A DNA stretch of 64,000 nucleotides from Larus michahellis (Eukaryota > Chordata > Aves > Charadriiformes > Laridae): assembly GCF_964199755.1 (NCBI RefSeq), contig NC_133930.1, positions 30,743,071-30,807,070 on the forward strand. Direction: 5' to 3'. Under the pieces are notes generated by a model. That model did not search any database. It saw only the letters and a program-made list of their open reading frames with translations, and was not told where the DNA came from. The number at the start of each line of letters is the position of its first letter. Positions within the stretch are counted from its first letter, which is position 1. A program made the translations under genes and the position numbers. Shown here one piece after another: positions 50,028-63,000 of this stretch.

Positions 50028-53000
50028 TTGTCACTTTCACGCGTAATAGTTGTGACTTTTATTTTGTTGCTATATGAAAACACTGTGTTGTCTCACGCCA
50101 AAGGAAATGTTTGCTTGAATTGCACCTGTGTATGAATAATCCTAGCCCCAGGGTAAACAACCCTGCTTCATTTTGATTCCCTGTTGATAATTACTTTGAG
50201 ACTCTAAAACATGTATAGTTTATGTATGTGTGTATAGCAACCTCTCTAAAGTATGTTTTTCAGTTGTTTCTTGCAGTGGAACATAATGCGATACTAATGC
50301 AAAAGCCTGCTGAACCCGTACATATATTTTTTGGTTAATTGAAGTGTCTTTCTGTGAAAAAAGAGTGTGCTCATGGCTTTTCTCCTGTGTGAAATATTTT
50401 ATTTTCAAATTTTCCTTGAGTCTCTTTCTAAGAGAATGTAAGTTTCTTTTTCTTAACTCTGCTGGTTTTTCTGTAGATTAAGAGAAACTTCAGTGGCTTT
50501 CATTGAGGATACAGTTCCACGTCAGTGTATGTCAGTGTTAGATTGGGTCATGTTCTCACACATTTCTCTGCACCTGTGCTAGCAATCCTTTGTCTGTGGA
50601 GTGAAAAAATGCAGAGAACTGGTCCTGCTGAAAACTTTGAAATAGTCCTAACTGAAATTGATTTACCGAATGTTGACACGGTACAAATTTCTCAAAGGAG
50701 AAATTAGGCAGCATTAACCTTCATATTTGAGTCTTTTTAGTCAATTTGGTACTAGAGTTAATAGTTAAGTAATTAGAGTAATCTTAAATTTTGCTCATGT
50801 TTAAATAGGAGCGTGGCTGTTTCTGTAGGCATTCAAAATTAGTTGAGCTGCTTGTTCAACTCAAAATGTAGCTGTCTCCTGCAGGTAAATTTGTAAATAA
50901 ATGCACTTGGTTTACTGGATTTTTATTTCTGTGGCACGTGTATCTTTATTAAAACCTTTAAACTGGGAGAAAAAGCAGACTAGTATGAGTCTTGCTGCCA
51001 TTTGTAATTTTGTTTGTGTTGGTCTGTGATTAATGTCAGCTCTTTTCTGATAGCTCTGTAATTTGAGATGGAGACTGTGGATATCCAAAGCCAACATACA
51101 CAATTCTTTTAGTGATAAAATCCTTGTATTTAAGTATAGTTGCTTCTATTTAAAGTTTCTCTTCTTTTTCATTGGGCTCAAATGGTTAAATGGATGTTTA
51201 TATACTGAAAAGCTGGCATGTAGAAGAGTTAATCCAGAGTGTATAAGGTAAGGTTCCTTTGGACTTTATAAATTACATGTTGATCTTCCGTGTGTTCAAA
51301 AGATTTCATTTGAAGTTGCAATAATGTTAACACTCGGCTCCCCTCCTTAGGTGGGTTTGCCAACAGCTCACTTATTTCAGCACTGTAAATTGTGTTGATG
51401 ATTTCAGGAATGCTACTTTATATAAGAACTTATTCAGAACTCCCAACTCTCAAGAACTGTCTGCATTCTTCTCAGATGTTAGCAAGATGCCTAGCGTTTG
51501 TATATGAGAATTGAATGAATGTGTTTGTGTGGGTTCAGTTTTCTTGTGGTCTGTCAATTTGTGTGTGTACCACATATGCATACCTAATATCCTTATTTTA
51601 AATTATTAATTAGATATTGCCTCTACCTCTGTTCCAGATAATCTCTGTTGACTAGTGCCCTGTTTGAGATGCAGGCTTTCTGGTTCACGCAGCTCTCTCT
51701 GCTGGTCAACCAGTATAATCAGATGTGCCTTAATAAAACCACAGCCAGGACTCTTCGTTTAGTACATGCCTGTCTTTTCCTACTTAAGGATCAGGAGGCG
51801 TCACTAGAGAAGATCAGTTGCCTTCCTCCTCAAGTCCTTTCAAGATCTCTGAATTCTTAAGTTGTATAATTCTGCCTCACCCCATGTTGTGTTCCTGTGT
51901 GAGTCATTGTCCTTGCCAAATAGATTTGCAGTCCTGCCCAATCTTGCTGCCATGTTCTGTGTCTTCCCTTGAGAGTGAAATGACCTGCTTCTTTCTTTCC
52001 CTTTCTTTCCCTGTTCACCCAATTATTTTAGTACGGAGTTGTTATTTTATAATGTCTTGTCTGTCTTATGTGATGCAAGGACTGCTTATAGTAGGTGCTT
52101 TCTTTGTGACCAAAAATATCTGTCAGATGTGCTGCTTTGAGTCTGAATTTATTACTTGGAAGTCAACTCATTGAGTGTTGGATAATGATTCTGTGTCTTC
52201 TAAGCTAGGTAAGTTACTGTGATTCTCTTTGCCTTTTGGGTGACAGAAAAAGCAGATTGCCTAGTCAGAAAAACTGTAGAAAGTGACAAGATGGAGAGAG
52301 GAAACATTACAAAAGAAGAAGGAAATTATATGGAAATTAGGAATGGTGGGATTTTATGATTAATCATTTTTGGGGGGAAAAAGAAAACAATCTCTAACTT
52401 AATGCTAGGACTTGAATATCTCCTGGTCTCATGATTTTCATGTTTGAAGGCCAGAGGGATTTTCAGAACTGTCAGACATGACTAATGCCCATCTAAATCA
52501 ATTAATCATTTGAGTGATTTTTGTATTCTAATTCAGCCAAGTGTATCCTTGTAAACCTTTGAAAACATGGCAGAAGTTGGCCAGAACATTAAGGAGCCCA
52601 AATATGTGCCATACAATTGACAAGACAGATGAATATCCATCTGGAATATTAATCTAGCAGATAAAATCTCCTGTCTGAATATTGATACAAAGCATGTTAC
52701 TGAGATTTTTTTTTTTTATTCCCACCAGCCTACCCCAGTGATGATTTCAATACATAGTCATCTTTATCCCGAATCTGATAATAATTTTGGGTGAGAAATG
52801 AACACTGAATTAATCTGACAGTGGTGGCGGGGGCCTGGAGTCTTGTAGGTATAAAAGAACTATAATACTCGCTATATTTTTCTCTTTTGCTAAAAGAAAT
52901 TATAATACCATGTATGATTTCTAAGAATATGTTCCCTTTTATATGTCATCATTATTATAAAGGCAGATGATCAAAATCAGTTCGGTCCCATTCCACATAC

Positions 53001-53288
53001 TTCATTGTGCATGTTTTGTATATTTTAGTTTACTTTCATTTGAATTGTAAGCTTAGTTTGCCAAATGCTGTAATTCTTCTGTATCAGAAAAATGGATGAA
53101 AAAGTTGAATCTACTTTGCAAATCAGTAGTATCCTGATAGGAGTGTGGTAGCTCATATTTTTCCCTGTCTTCATTCTTTCTAAGCAGGAAAACACATATG
53201 TTTTGGAAACTTGGTAGTGCTCAGATTTGTATTGCTGGTCTCAAAAAGGCCAGTAATCATCATCTGCCTTAGAAGTTAGAACTGAATA

Positions 53289-53327
53289 TTTCATGCAGTT
53301 GAAACTTTTTGTTTCAACTGCATGAAA
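53289..53327. repeat. Perfect 17-bp inverted repeat with 5-base loop
   Basis: TTTCATGCAGTTGAAAC at 53,289-53,305 is the exact reverse complement of GTTTCAACTGCATGAAA at 53,311-53,327, separated by TTTTT. No mismatches are present, so it must be recent or preserved. The stem is shorter than a usual microRNA precursor. Confidence 0.95.
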
Positions 53328-53969
53328 GAAAAGAAAAAAAGGAAAAAAAGAGCATGATTGGCATGGTTGGTAAGAAACTGAGGTACTGTCAGGGTGCTGT
53401 AGAAGTAAATGACGTGGCAATTTTATATGTGTTTGGAACAAAAATAAGTGTTAGTCATCTTAAATGTTCACATAAAAATGTCCAGTTCATCTTGGTGTTA
53501 GCATTTATCACTTTGGCAGAAAAGCATCATTGTAAAATAATTAAGAGAATGGATTGATTTATATGTGATTCATCTGCCGACCTGTTGAGATACACAAACC
53601 TAAGACTTAACAAATATACTGACCTAGGAGAAAACAGTAATTCTCAAGCAGTTGTATCTGTCCTGCAAGACTTCCCTGAGCCTGTTAGGTAGCATCAATT
53701 GTGCAGTATTTTCCTTATGATGCGTCTTCCTAGGTATAATCAATGTTTGTTCAACTTCTCAGAAGTTCTAAACTTGGCTGGGGACTCTGCTGCATAAGTG
53801 ATATACAAATGCAGAACAGAAAAGTTGGCCTAGACTCTGCACAAAGACAGTATACAGCAGATATAGACAGAAGAGTAGGAAGAGTAAGGGACCAATAATG
53901 GTCAAGTTGGTAGACAGCACTTCAACATTTTCTTAGTCTTTCTTTTACTTTTTTTTGGGGGGTAGCAAA

Positions 53970-54990
53970 TGGTATAATGGAGAGCACCTCTAGGCAACAG
54001 AAGCAGTACGGAAGAGGTTTAGTTCAAACAATAATTGGGACAGGGAGAGTGGGTTTTTGCATTGGTCTGGTGGGGAATGAATGCGAAACAGAAACTGCCT
54101 GTGAAGATGAAAGAGTAGAACAAGAGGAAAGAATAAGCAAGGACAGAAAATGGAATGGAATTAGTGGAGATAACAGAGATCAAAGGACGGGATCAGACAG
54201 ACATGTCAATTTGTGATATCTTCAAGTAGAGGAAAAGTAGTGGAAGGAAAAAAAACAGTGAGAAGGGTACAGAGTTAAGACCATTTAGCAGTTTGTTTGC
54301 TCTGGGAAGAAATCAGGACAGGAAGAAGCAGAGGCAGGAGAATGGAGCCTGAAGTGCAAGTTAGGCAGTATGGGGTTCAGTTATGCTGGAGAGAACAACC
54401 TTTTCCTAGTAAAATCACAATGTTAGAGAAGAATCATATATACTGGATGTTCAGGGTAATAACTTCCAAGGTGGTTGCTCAGCTTGAGTGGAAACAGAAG
54501 CTCTTGGAGATGCTGAAGTGAGGTGAGAGAAAGAGAGTGAGAACAGATGTGAGGATGGGCAGAAATAAAGGGGTGAGCAGAGAGATTCAATAATCGTATA
54601 AATAGGCCAAGAAAAGAACAGAAAGGAAATAAAATGAGAAGTGGCCAGTGCTGATGGGGGGAAGTTGTGGAATGGGTAGCAGTAGAACTGTGGGGTTGAA
54701 GATTGTAGAGGGGAGATGCATTTTCAGAGAGCAGAATGTTGTTTGATGGAGGTCCTTTGGCTGCTGACTGTGAGAATTAATACCTCCTTTGGCTCAGTGG
54801 GAGATCAGACAAAGACATGAACGCAACAAAAGCTAGCCAGGTGTCAGAAGTTGAAGTTTTCCGGGCTATAAGGAGAGCTAGAGAGACCTGTTTGTTTAGG
54901 GATGAGGGTATTACGATAAGGAATTGAAATGAGTGGAAGCTGAGGAGGAGGAACGATGTGTATTATGATGGGTGCTAAGAGTAGGGCATA
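53970..54990 (+). other. Purine-rich strand-asymmetric stretch
   Basis: The + strand is dominated by A and G for about 1 kb (words such as GAAAGAGTAGAACAAGAGGA and GAGGTGAGAGAAAGAGAGTG). A similar but weaker stretch lies at about 45,950-47,000. Open frames of 74-79 codons here are rich in Glu, Arg and Lys because of composition. I recognise no family. Confidence 0.5.
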
Positions 54991-55365
54991 GGGCATTGTA
55001 CAGATGCTTAAAAAATCTCTTCTCTCTGCTGTGGTGAGCCCAACAGGATGTTAATTTGGTTTGTTTGTATTAAGTTAGAAATGATTGTATTAACAATTTT
55101 GCATAAACATTGGAATTGGGAGCGTTTGGATATTCACTGTAGTCATGGTGTGATTAGGCAGTACAAATGAATTTAATCCATCATCTGACAATGAGAAAAT
55201 GCATTAACTTACTTGGCTTTGTTTCAAAAATACAATGAAGGTTTTTTCTTCTTTTAAAAGATTTTGTATGTTATAACTAGATGATGTATAGTACTGCTGA
55301 TCAGCCACTCTTCACTCAGAACTGACAAGGAAATGAAATGTGGGAGTGGCTTTCCTCCTGTGCTG

Positions 55366-55418
55366 GCTTTTTCCCTCTCCTCCTCCTCTCCTCCTCCTCT
55401 TCATCTCTTCTCCCCTGC
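55366..55418. repeat. (TCC)n-like polypyrimidine microsatellite
   Basis: The pyrimidine tract is TTTTTCCCTCTCC, then TCCTCCTCTCCTCCTCCTCT, then TCATCTCTTCTCCCC. It is simple-sequence DNA in the presumed JAK2 intron 1. Confidence 0.85.
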
Positions 55419-58400
55419 CAATATCTTTCTTCTGCCAAGCAGTTAAATCTCTTTCCTTGTTACAAGTTGCTGGTCTTGATCAGTGCCAAAACACTGCTGT
55501 AGGCTTTTCGCAGTGACATAGGAATGATGCTGCTGGGAGAAGGATTAAAGATACAAGGTAATAGAGTAAAATATATGGGGAAAAAATAGTGAGTGAAACA
55601 CCCAAAGAAAACACCTTTGATGTAGAAAGTCTGACTGTTCTAAAATCAGCAAAGAAGGAGAGGAGTAGAATGTGTGAAGGCAGTCCCTGCAAATGGTTAA
55701 ATACCATTTTGGCTTAATCACCAGTAAGAAATTTTCTGAAGATGCAGGACTACAACTCTTGAATGTGATATTAACAAGGACTACAATAGTTGTACCGTAA
55801 AGAGTCTGGTTAAAAAACAAGTAATTGTTTCTACCTCTTTTCAGGTGTTGTTTCTAAAGAACACAAAGATGATTTCGTATTCATCCTGGCTTAAGATGTT
55901 TGTGAATCTCAAATCACTGTGAAACTACACTGGGAAAGTCCTGTTGTAGGCTTGTCCTATTCCTAAGCTCTTTCCTGGGCACTTATCCTTGGCCACTGTT
56001 AGAAGAAGAGTTAGATGTGATGTGATCCTTTGGTCTGATCCTGGATGCCTGTTCTAAAGCAAGTGAACAAGCAAATGGCTTAAAAAAAATGTACTGTCAG
56101 AGAAATTAACTCTCAAAATCACGTTCTCATGTTGTAGTTTAGGTGCAGAATTAAATACAAGTACAGAATTGTTCTGTGGGCAGTTAAAAAGCAAAACTAG
56201 TCTGAAATCACAAAATGTGCTAAACATTTGAGGCTGGCTGAGGAAGGACCTTTTGGTCTTATGGGTTGCTCCAAAACAAGCTCACTGGATCTTTGCCAGT
56301 CAGCAAAAAGTGCCTTTAGAGTGGAATGCTCAGAAAAGCAAAATATGACCAAGTGAATGGAGTAAGCTTTGTGTACATTAAGTCAAAACCACCTCAGAAC
56401 TGCTATAAACGTATGTTCATAAGGAAATAAAAGAACCTTAGTTGCTATAGCTAAATTCTCTAGAGAGATTTCAAAACAGAGGTTGGATTTACAGGTGTCA
56501 GAATGGTTGTTATATAGCATTTTGAGGAAAAGGAAGAATGAATGCTTCATATAACTGAAAGAAATGTAAGTGATAACTAGTGAGTGTGAAGAATTGAGCC
56601 TTTCTTTCATCATTCATTAGTTATCATGGAGTGTAGGTGTTCTAGAAATATTTACTGATACTCCATTGTAGGAGTAAAAGAAGCACTGCAGATTATGAAG
56701 ATTAAGAGACATTAAAGACCAGAGAATGGGGCTAATTTGGAGGGAAGCAAATGTTTAGGAGTTCACCTTTTGACTCAAGAAAGATACCTGTTCTGAGTCT
56801 TAAATGAAAAAGAATGAAAGGAAAGGTTAGGCAATGGCTGTAGTGCAAAAATGCATGCAACAAGACAGCTTTTTGATTATGTGTCTGTCCAAAAAATATG
56901 ACCCATGTTTGTTATCCTTGTTGGTAAATTAACATACTTGAAAATTAGATGGTCATAAGCACTAGTTAATTTCTCTCATACTGTTTATGCTAGTAGAGAA
57001 TATCAGTCTATTAGAGGTTTTGTCGAAAGCTGTTGTGTTGTCTGATATGCCTACCGTGGCCACTGGGCTTCGAGTAACCACTGTGAGCAACATCCAAAGA
57101 AGTATTAACTAGTAATAATTAATTAGGAACTCACTAGGCATCACTCTGCCAGTTTATCTTCCTGTACAGTAGACAGTTGAATCTGGGCAGTAGTCAGTAA
57201 GAAATTTGCATCACATACTGGTGATGGAAAGGAATTAAATTTTTCAAGCTCTTCACGTTGGTAGTCTAGAGAAACTGTTAATAATCACAAAATCATTTGT
57301 GAGGAACTGTCTCCTGCTGCGATACCTACTGGTCATAAAAACTACATACTCTTAATTAAAAATACCCACACTAGTCTTGCAATTTAGGCAAGTGCTTGAA
57401 GTAAAAAAGAAGTTACCATCTTTAATTTGAATTCTTTCCAAAGACTGGAAAAAAATAACTGCTTGAAAGGCAGGTACCTATCTCTGATTTTCCATAAATC
57501 TATCATATGTATTATGATAATGATACATAAAGCAGCTGACAGAAGGAGATGTACCACAAGATCATTTAATTAATTTTGACAGCTGCTTCAGTGAATAGGT
57601 AAAGCATACACCGTCCATTGTGGGAGGGTTTGATGTGTGTTGGATATCATGCAGCCCCTCTCAAACCTAAGTGAACGGGTTGGCTGGGGAATCAGGCAGA
57701 AAGATCAATGTGAACTTGGCATTGACAGGTGAGGACCAGCTAATTGTGCTGCCCTTGGTTTTAGTGTTTCTGAACATCCAGGTTTCTTCTCAGTCTGTGC
57801 TTGTATGTCTCCAACTTCTGTATGGTTGGAAAGCCTTCAGACTGGTATTAGTAAAACAAGGTGTGTTGTGGGGGGAAGCCCTGTGGCAAGAAACCAGGAA
57901 ATGACAAGCTGCTTCAAAAGCTGTCTGGGAGCTAAATTGTCCCATCAAGACCACCAGTGAGTAGAGCACTGAAACTCATAATACTGATTGTACGTCTGTT
58001 TGGCTAGAGAAGAAATTGGCTGACACTGATGTATTTTATACACCTTTTCAAAGAATAGTTGGCACACCTTGCTGAAGCCTGTTCGTATTTAGATAGAGTG
58101 TTTTAAAAGCTCTGTGGAAAACGAGGTAATTTCTTGTGTTCAGGAGGAAGCAAAACTGATTTATCTGAGCAAATGTTTGCATAGACTGCCCAAGAAAAAT
58201 TTGAACAGCTATGAAATCCAAACATGTGACCTGGTGGACTGTGCAGAACCATTTCTTCAGTTCTATTTTGTATACCCTTGCAAGACAGCCAGATGCTTAC
58301 AATCAGTTGTAGTTTGGCTCATTGTATATCCCAAGTGATAAGAAAATAGCACAGCTACTTCCCCATGTCTCCGTTCTGCTTGAGAGTTCTGCACAGAGTA

Positions 58401-60010
58401 CCTGACTGGAACCACAGGGATTAGAGCATCTTTGTTCTTCTGGAGGAGCATGTAGCTACAAGTATTAACTGTTCTGGTTTCTTTCAGTAGGGCTAGTTGG
58501 CTCCACAACGGGTAACATTTGTCAATAGTTGAGAGTCTAAACATTCCTTATTCTGTCATTGCGCATATGCGTAGTATGTTCTCTGGTGCCATGCTGGTTC
58601 AAGTTTATTGAGCAATAACAGTCATTTTTACTGGTATTTTTACACACTACACAAAGAATGAGAAGGTTCAAAAGATGATTTGGACATCTGTGTTAACTTG
58701 GTCTTGCTCAAGTGCTTTACTGAAAAACACCTTAAGCCTTCTCTTTTTTTTTTTTTTCCTCCCATGAATCACCCCTTATAGGTCTTTTTTTTTTCCCCTA
58801 CAAAGAACTTTTCTCCCACTTGTTCTCATTTTCTGTCTGTTTAAAATATGATTTTATAGGTTTCATTTGTTCTGCCTTCATAAGAAAAAAGGTCTGCAAA
58901 TGTCAGCAACAGGAAGGTGGCACTTGTAATTTTAATGCTCAAAGGCATTAGCTGTCTTTGAGGTGTCCCCCAAATGACTGAAATCCTTGACTTAAAGATC
59001 CTAATCACCACCCCCTGAGGCTCAGCAATGTGATCGAATCCTCCTCCATCAACTTCCTCCAGCACTCTAAGGCAATAAGTACATGTTGTTTGGAGAGTGA
59101 TGAAAGAACCAAAGAAATATTTGGTAAGGATTAAAATAATAACTTCTCCTTCCCTCCAAAAAGGAGAGGGGTAAAAAACCCACCCAAGCAGCTGTGGTAT
59201 ATTTTTAACAGCAGCTATTCCTCCTTCTTAGTTCTACTTACACGTACATATGATTTGGACACCATGGGAATGGAAAATGAATGAATTTTTTACCCTGTGG
59301 TATGGGATGTGATCCCTACCATATGCTCTGTAGTATTTGATTTGGTAGCCTGGGCCTGCTGGGCAGACTCACAGAACCTAAGGGAACTGGGAAAGGATAG
59401 TCCTCGGTGGGGAGTCACATAGAGTTGGTTTACTTAAGTGAGTTTGAGACCTGATTAGAAGAGCCCGTATCTGGCAGAGATGGGAGGAGAATGAGAGAGT
59501 CCTGCATACTCTTTCTTACAAGGTAAGAATGTAGAGGTGCAGGAGATATAAAGTAGGACAAATAGCTACCCGTTCTCTTGACTCGTGTCCCACGTATGAC
59601 TCGGTGTGCTGTCTCCATCTTCCACTTGAACTGAGGCTCCTCTTTTACTTGACTCCTTTCCCATCGTGGAGTATCTCATCCCTCTGGTGTCTGTCACTGT
59701 CTCCCAGCAAATAATCACTGTGAGAAGGTATTTTCTTCTCAGGAGTAGCGTAAACTTCTTCCCAAGTTTTCATTTGTGTTCAATTGCATTTCCAAAGGTT
59801 AAACCAAAACAAAATGTTTGGCAGAAGTTGATTGTGGCAGGATGCCTTCATTTCCTTCCTCTTTTTTGATTTTTCTAGGAATCAAATGGAGTCCAGACTT
59901 TTTGGTCATGTTCAGTAGTTTCTGTGTGTTTTCCTGTACCTGTTGAGATAAAGCAGGTTCCAGCTTGCTGGCTTTTTTCATTTGCCTATGCACAATCACC
60001 TGTTTCACCT

Positions 60011-60044
60011 TGTGTGTATTAAGGTTATGTGTGTATTAAGGTTA
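60011..60044. repeat. Tandem duplication of a 17-base unit
   Basis: TGTGTGTATTAAGGTTA occurs twice head to tail with no mismatch. This is a recent local duplication and probably length-polymorphic. Confidence 0.92.
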
Positions 60045-63000
60045 TGCCTGCCTAGCAATGCACTGACTTTAATTAGTTTTAAACAATTTTAATTACTTTT
60101 TAATTAAACAAGGGGGTGTAAATGCTAGGTGACTGAGGTTATTTCAATTAAAATTCGAACCTGCTTCTGCACCCAGTTGTGGATGGGAGGTGAGAGAGGA
60201 GAATTTCTCTCTGTTAGGGAAGCTTGACCGGGAGGAGGAATGGGGATGGGGAAAGAGGAAAAGCAGCTGTCTTTTGAGGTGTCTGGGCTCAGATGTGGCA
60301 TACTAATCTGTGCTTTTGACCTAATAATGCATTTCAGACTTGAGGGCTATTCAAGCAACATCCAGATTTTGAAGTAAGGGGTTCTCAAATCTTTGTAGAA
60401 GATATCCCATTTTGCTCTGACTGTCAGTTTCTGGTATCTATCATCCTGTCCTCTTTCTCTCTTGATTTTCTCATTCTTTTTGCCTAAGGATTTGCTTGTT
60501 TTTCCTGTTGCCAACTCTTTTTCTTCTTTCTGGCAGAGATTGTGTGCAACACATAAAATGGGCTGAAGTCTTCATGTGTGACTGAGCTGCTGTGCACACG
60601 TTGCTTAGCAGGACATAGTCTGAGGGGAAATATTTGACTTCAGGAAAGTTTCCACATCAGATGAGAGGGAATCCTTCACCAGAGGATAAATCCTTCCATT
60701 ACGCTGTCTTGCTGTCAACAAAAGCATGTGGCTGGTAAAAGGAAGCCCAAGGGAAGACTCTTATGCTCTACCACTTCTTAGATTATTTTGGTTTTAGGGT
60801 GTCTCTTAGCATCTTTTGTTGTTTATGAGAGTCATCAACCTACCTTAACTTATTTTCTTAAAAGGAAACTGATGTACTACGTGTTGCAATTCTGACTATA
60901 TCTGTCTGAAATGACTGGCAGGATCTGTCCCAGCTTATACTGTCCTTACATGTGGTCATGGTGATGTATGCTGCTTATGCCAGTAGGTTGAGGTCAAGTT
61001 GTACACAGTGATATTGTCTATGAACAGTTTTCAGGGGAGTGGAAGGGGAAGCATCTGCTAAATGAGGTAAACTTTTCTTCTTTTAGAACCCATTACTCCT
61101 GAACAAGAATGGAAGAATAACAAGAGCCCATTTCTGTGAACTTGTTTTATTTACTGCTTGGAATAATGCAGAGGCATTAAGTCTACATAGTAAATGGCAT
61201 TTAGACTGGATCAGTACCACAGAGCCACTAAGAATCCTGTTTGTGTTAAAGGCATGAAGGATGTCTTGGTCACCTGTGAGGCAAAGAACAATACGCCCAC
61301 AGGCTTTGATAGAGATGCTCACAGTAGTGTCACGTTTGTTGCTTAATTCTCTTTTTACTGAACTCTAAAGAGTAGTTGAGAATGGAAGTCTTAAACAGTT
61401 TGCTGAATCATTGTGTTGTATTACTTTGAGAATTGTTAAATAGATTACATCTATGTCTTTCCCTCTTAATGCCTTTTTTTTTGCTTTAGTATGTTTTGGT
61501 TTTGTCTTGCACATGCCCTTTGTATTGAACTCTGTGTGTTCACAAGAGTTTCTTTTTCTTTCCCAGCCTGAGGTTTCCTCTATATATTAAAACTGAAAAA
61601 TGAAACTGACACACTGTGTATGGGGAGAGTTATGGTAAGGGTTGAATGTTAAAGTGGATTTCCTTTTGCAGTGTTTAAGCAGTTTGGAGATTTCAACAGC
61701 ACTTCCTTTACAGTGTTAATTACTTTTTCAACTATTTACCTTCCTTGAAAGTAATTATGAGGTAGTTTGTTCTTTACAATGAAATTTGTTCTAGTAATTA
61801 TTTTGTGAAAGAAAGAATTGTGTTTATAACTGATCTACCAGTGGCTCACAGTGTGAGCTTAGGCAAATAGTTTAGACCCTTGTACTTACGTTACATCTGG
61901 AAAATGAGAGAGGTTACAATGTTTTATGTAAAGCATCCTAGAACTCAAGTGCAATGCAAAGTGAAAATATGAAGATTACTATGCATAGTTACGGAGTTGT
62001 GCAAATAGGCAAAGAATGCCTAGAACAGTGGAAGTAATCTGGTGGCACTGAGGCTGTTTGTCACTGACAGAAGCATGCTCTGTCTTCTACTGCAACGCTG
62101 CATTGTGAGGTTTTGTTTTTAATTAAATTTGATACCGAAGAATGCTATCAGTGATCTAAAAAAGTAAGGCCATGTTATTTGGCTGTGGTTTTTTACATTT
62201 TCTTTTTCTTTGTGTGCCAGTCAGGGGGATGTAATTGCACTGTGACCTTATTTGCTTTAACAAAATGGAACTCAATTCAGTTATTATTTGATGAATTGGC
62301 AGACAAGTATCATGATGTTTAATTTGGATCTATGTGTGGGTGGACTGTTTCTTGCATGTTCTAGTGGTCAAAGTCCTTACTATGTACCAGTTAAGGAAAA
62401 AAAAAATCTATTTAAAAGATCATTTACTGGTAGCTGAGCAGATGAGGCAAATGCTTAAGGGCAGGAGGTGGTAAGAGAGCTATCCATTTATAGATACTGG
62501 AATGCCTGCTCGGAAGTTTTAATTCCTGCTTAGGACTTTTTATTGGATTTAGTATGCTAACTGCAATACACATTTAACAAATCCAGTAACTAATAGTATT
62601 TATAGTAATTTGTAGTTTGTTAGGGTATATCTTCAGGAGCTCAAAGAATAGATAAAGAGAGGAGAGACCATGGTCGGTTTTAAACTTCTAGTTGATTTCA
62701 GTGCATCTCAGCAATTTGTCTTATACCTGAAAATGTATGTGCAAAAACCTCTTAGAGTGACTAGTTCAGTTGGAGACACTCAGTGTAGCTTGCAAGTTAT
62801 AAAAAAACTTGGCTATAATAAACTGTATTTCACTTGTATTCTAGATTTAGCTCCAGCTTATCCAAATAAAAGTGATTGTATTCAGTGAAATAAAATGTGT
62901 CAAAGAGTCTGCAGTATCTGTAACAGGCATTTTGGGGGTGGCTGGCTGGGTTTTTCAGTGCATCACGGTCTTAGCTTGTTTTTTGTCATCTCCTCATTAG

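Noticed and set aside
59265..59290. ATGGGAATGGAAAATG, resembling the JAK2 start ATGGGAATGGC
   Set aside because: The match ends after ten bases. The frame reads MGMENE and stops resembling JAK2 (MGMACLTMTE), and no acceptor/donor pair frames it.
60150..60165. Inverse of a tRNA B-box-like GGTTCGAAT on the minus strand
   Set aside because: The surrounding bases do not form a T stem, and no acceptor or anticodon arms can be drawn.
61083..61322. 79-codon minus-strand frame with a plausible-looking amino-acid mix
   Set aside because: It is short, with no known motif and no flanking splice-site logic. I could not link it to any protein.
61756..61776. let-7-like seed TGAGGTAGT in TGAGGTAGTTTGTTCTTTAC
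   Set aside because: The following bases do not match any let-7 mature sequence, and no complementary CTAC..TGCC arm occurs nearby to form a let-7 hairpin.
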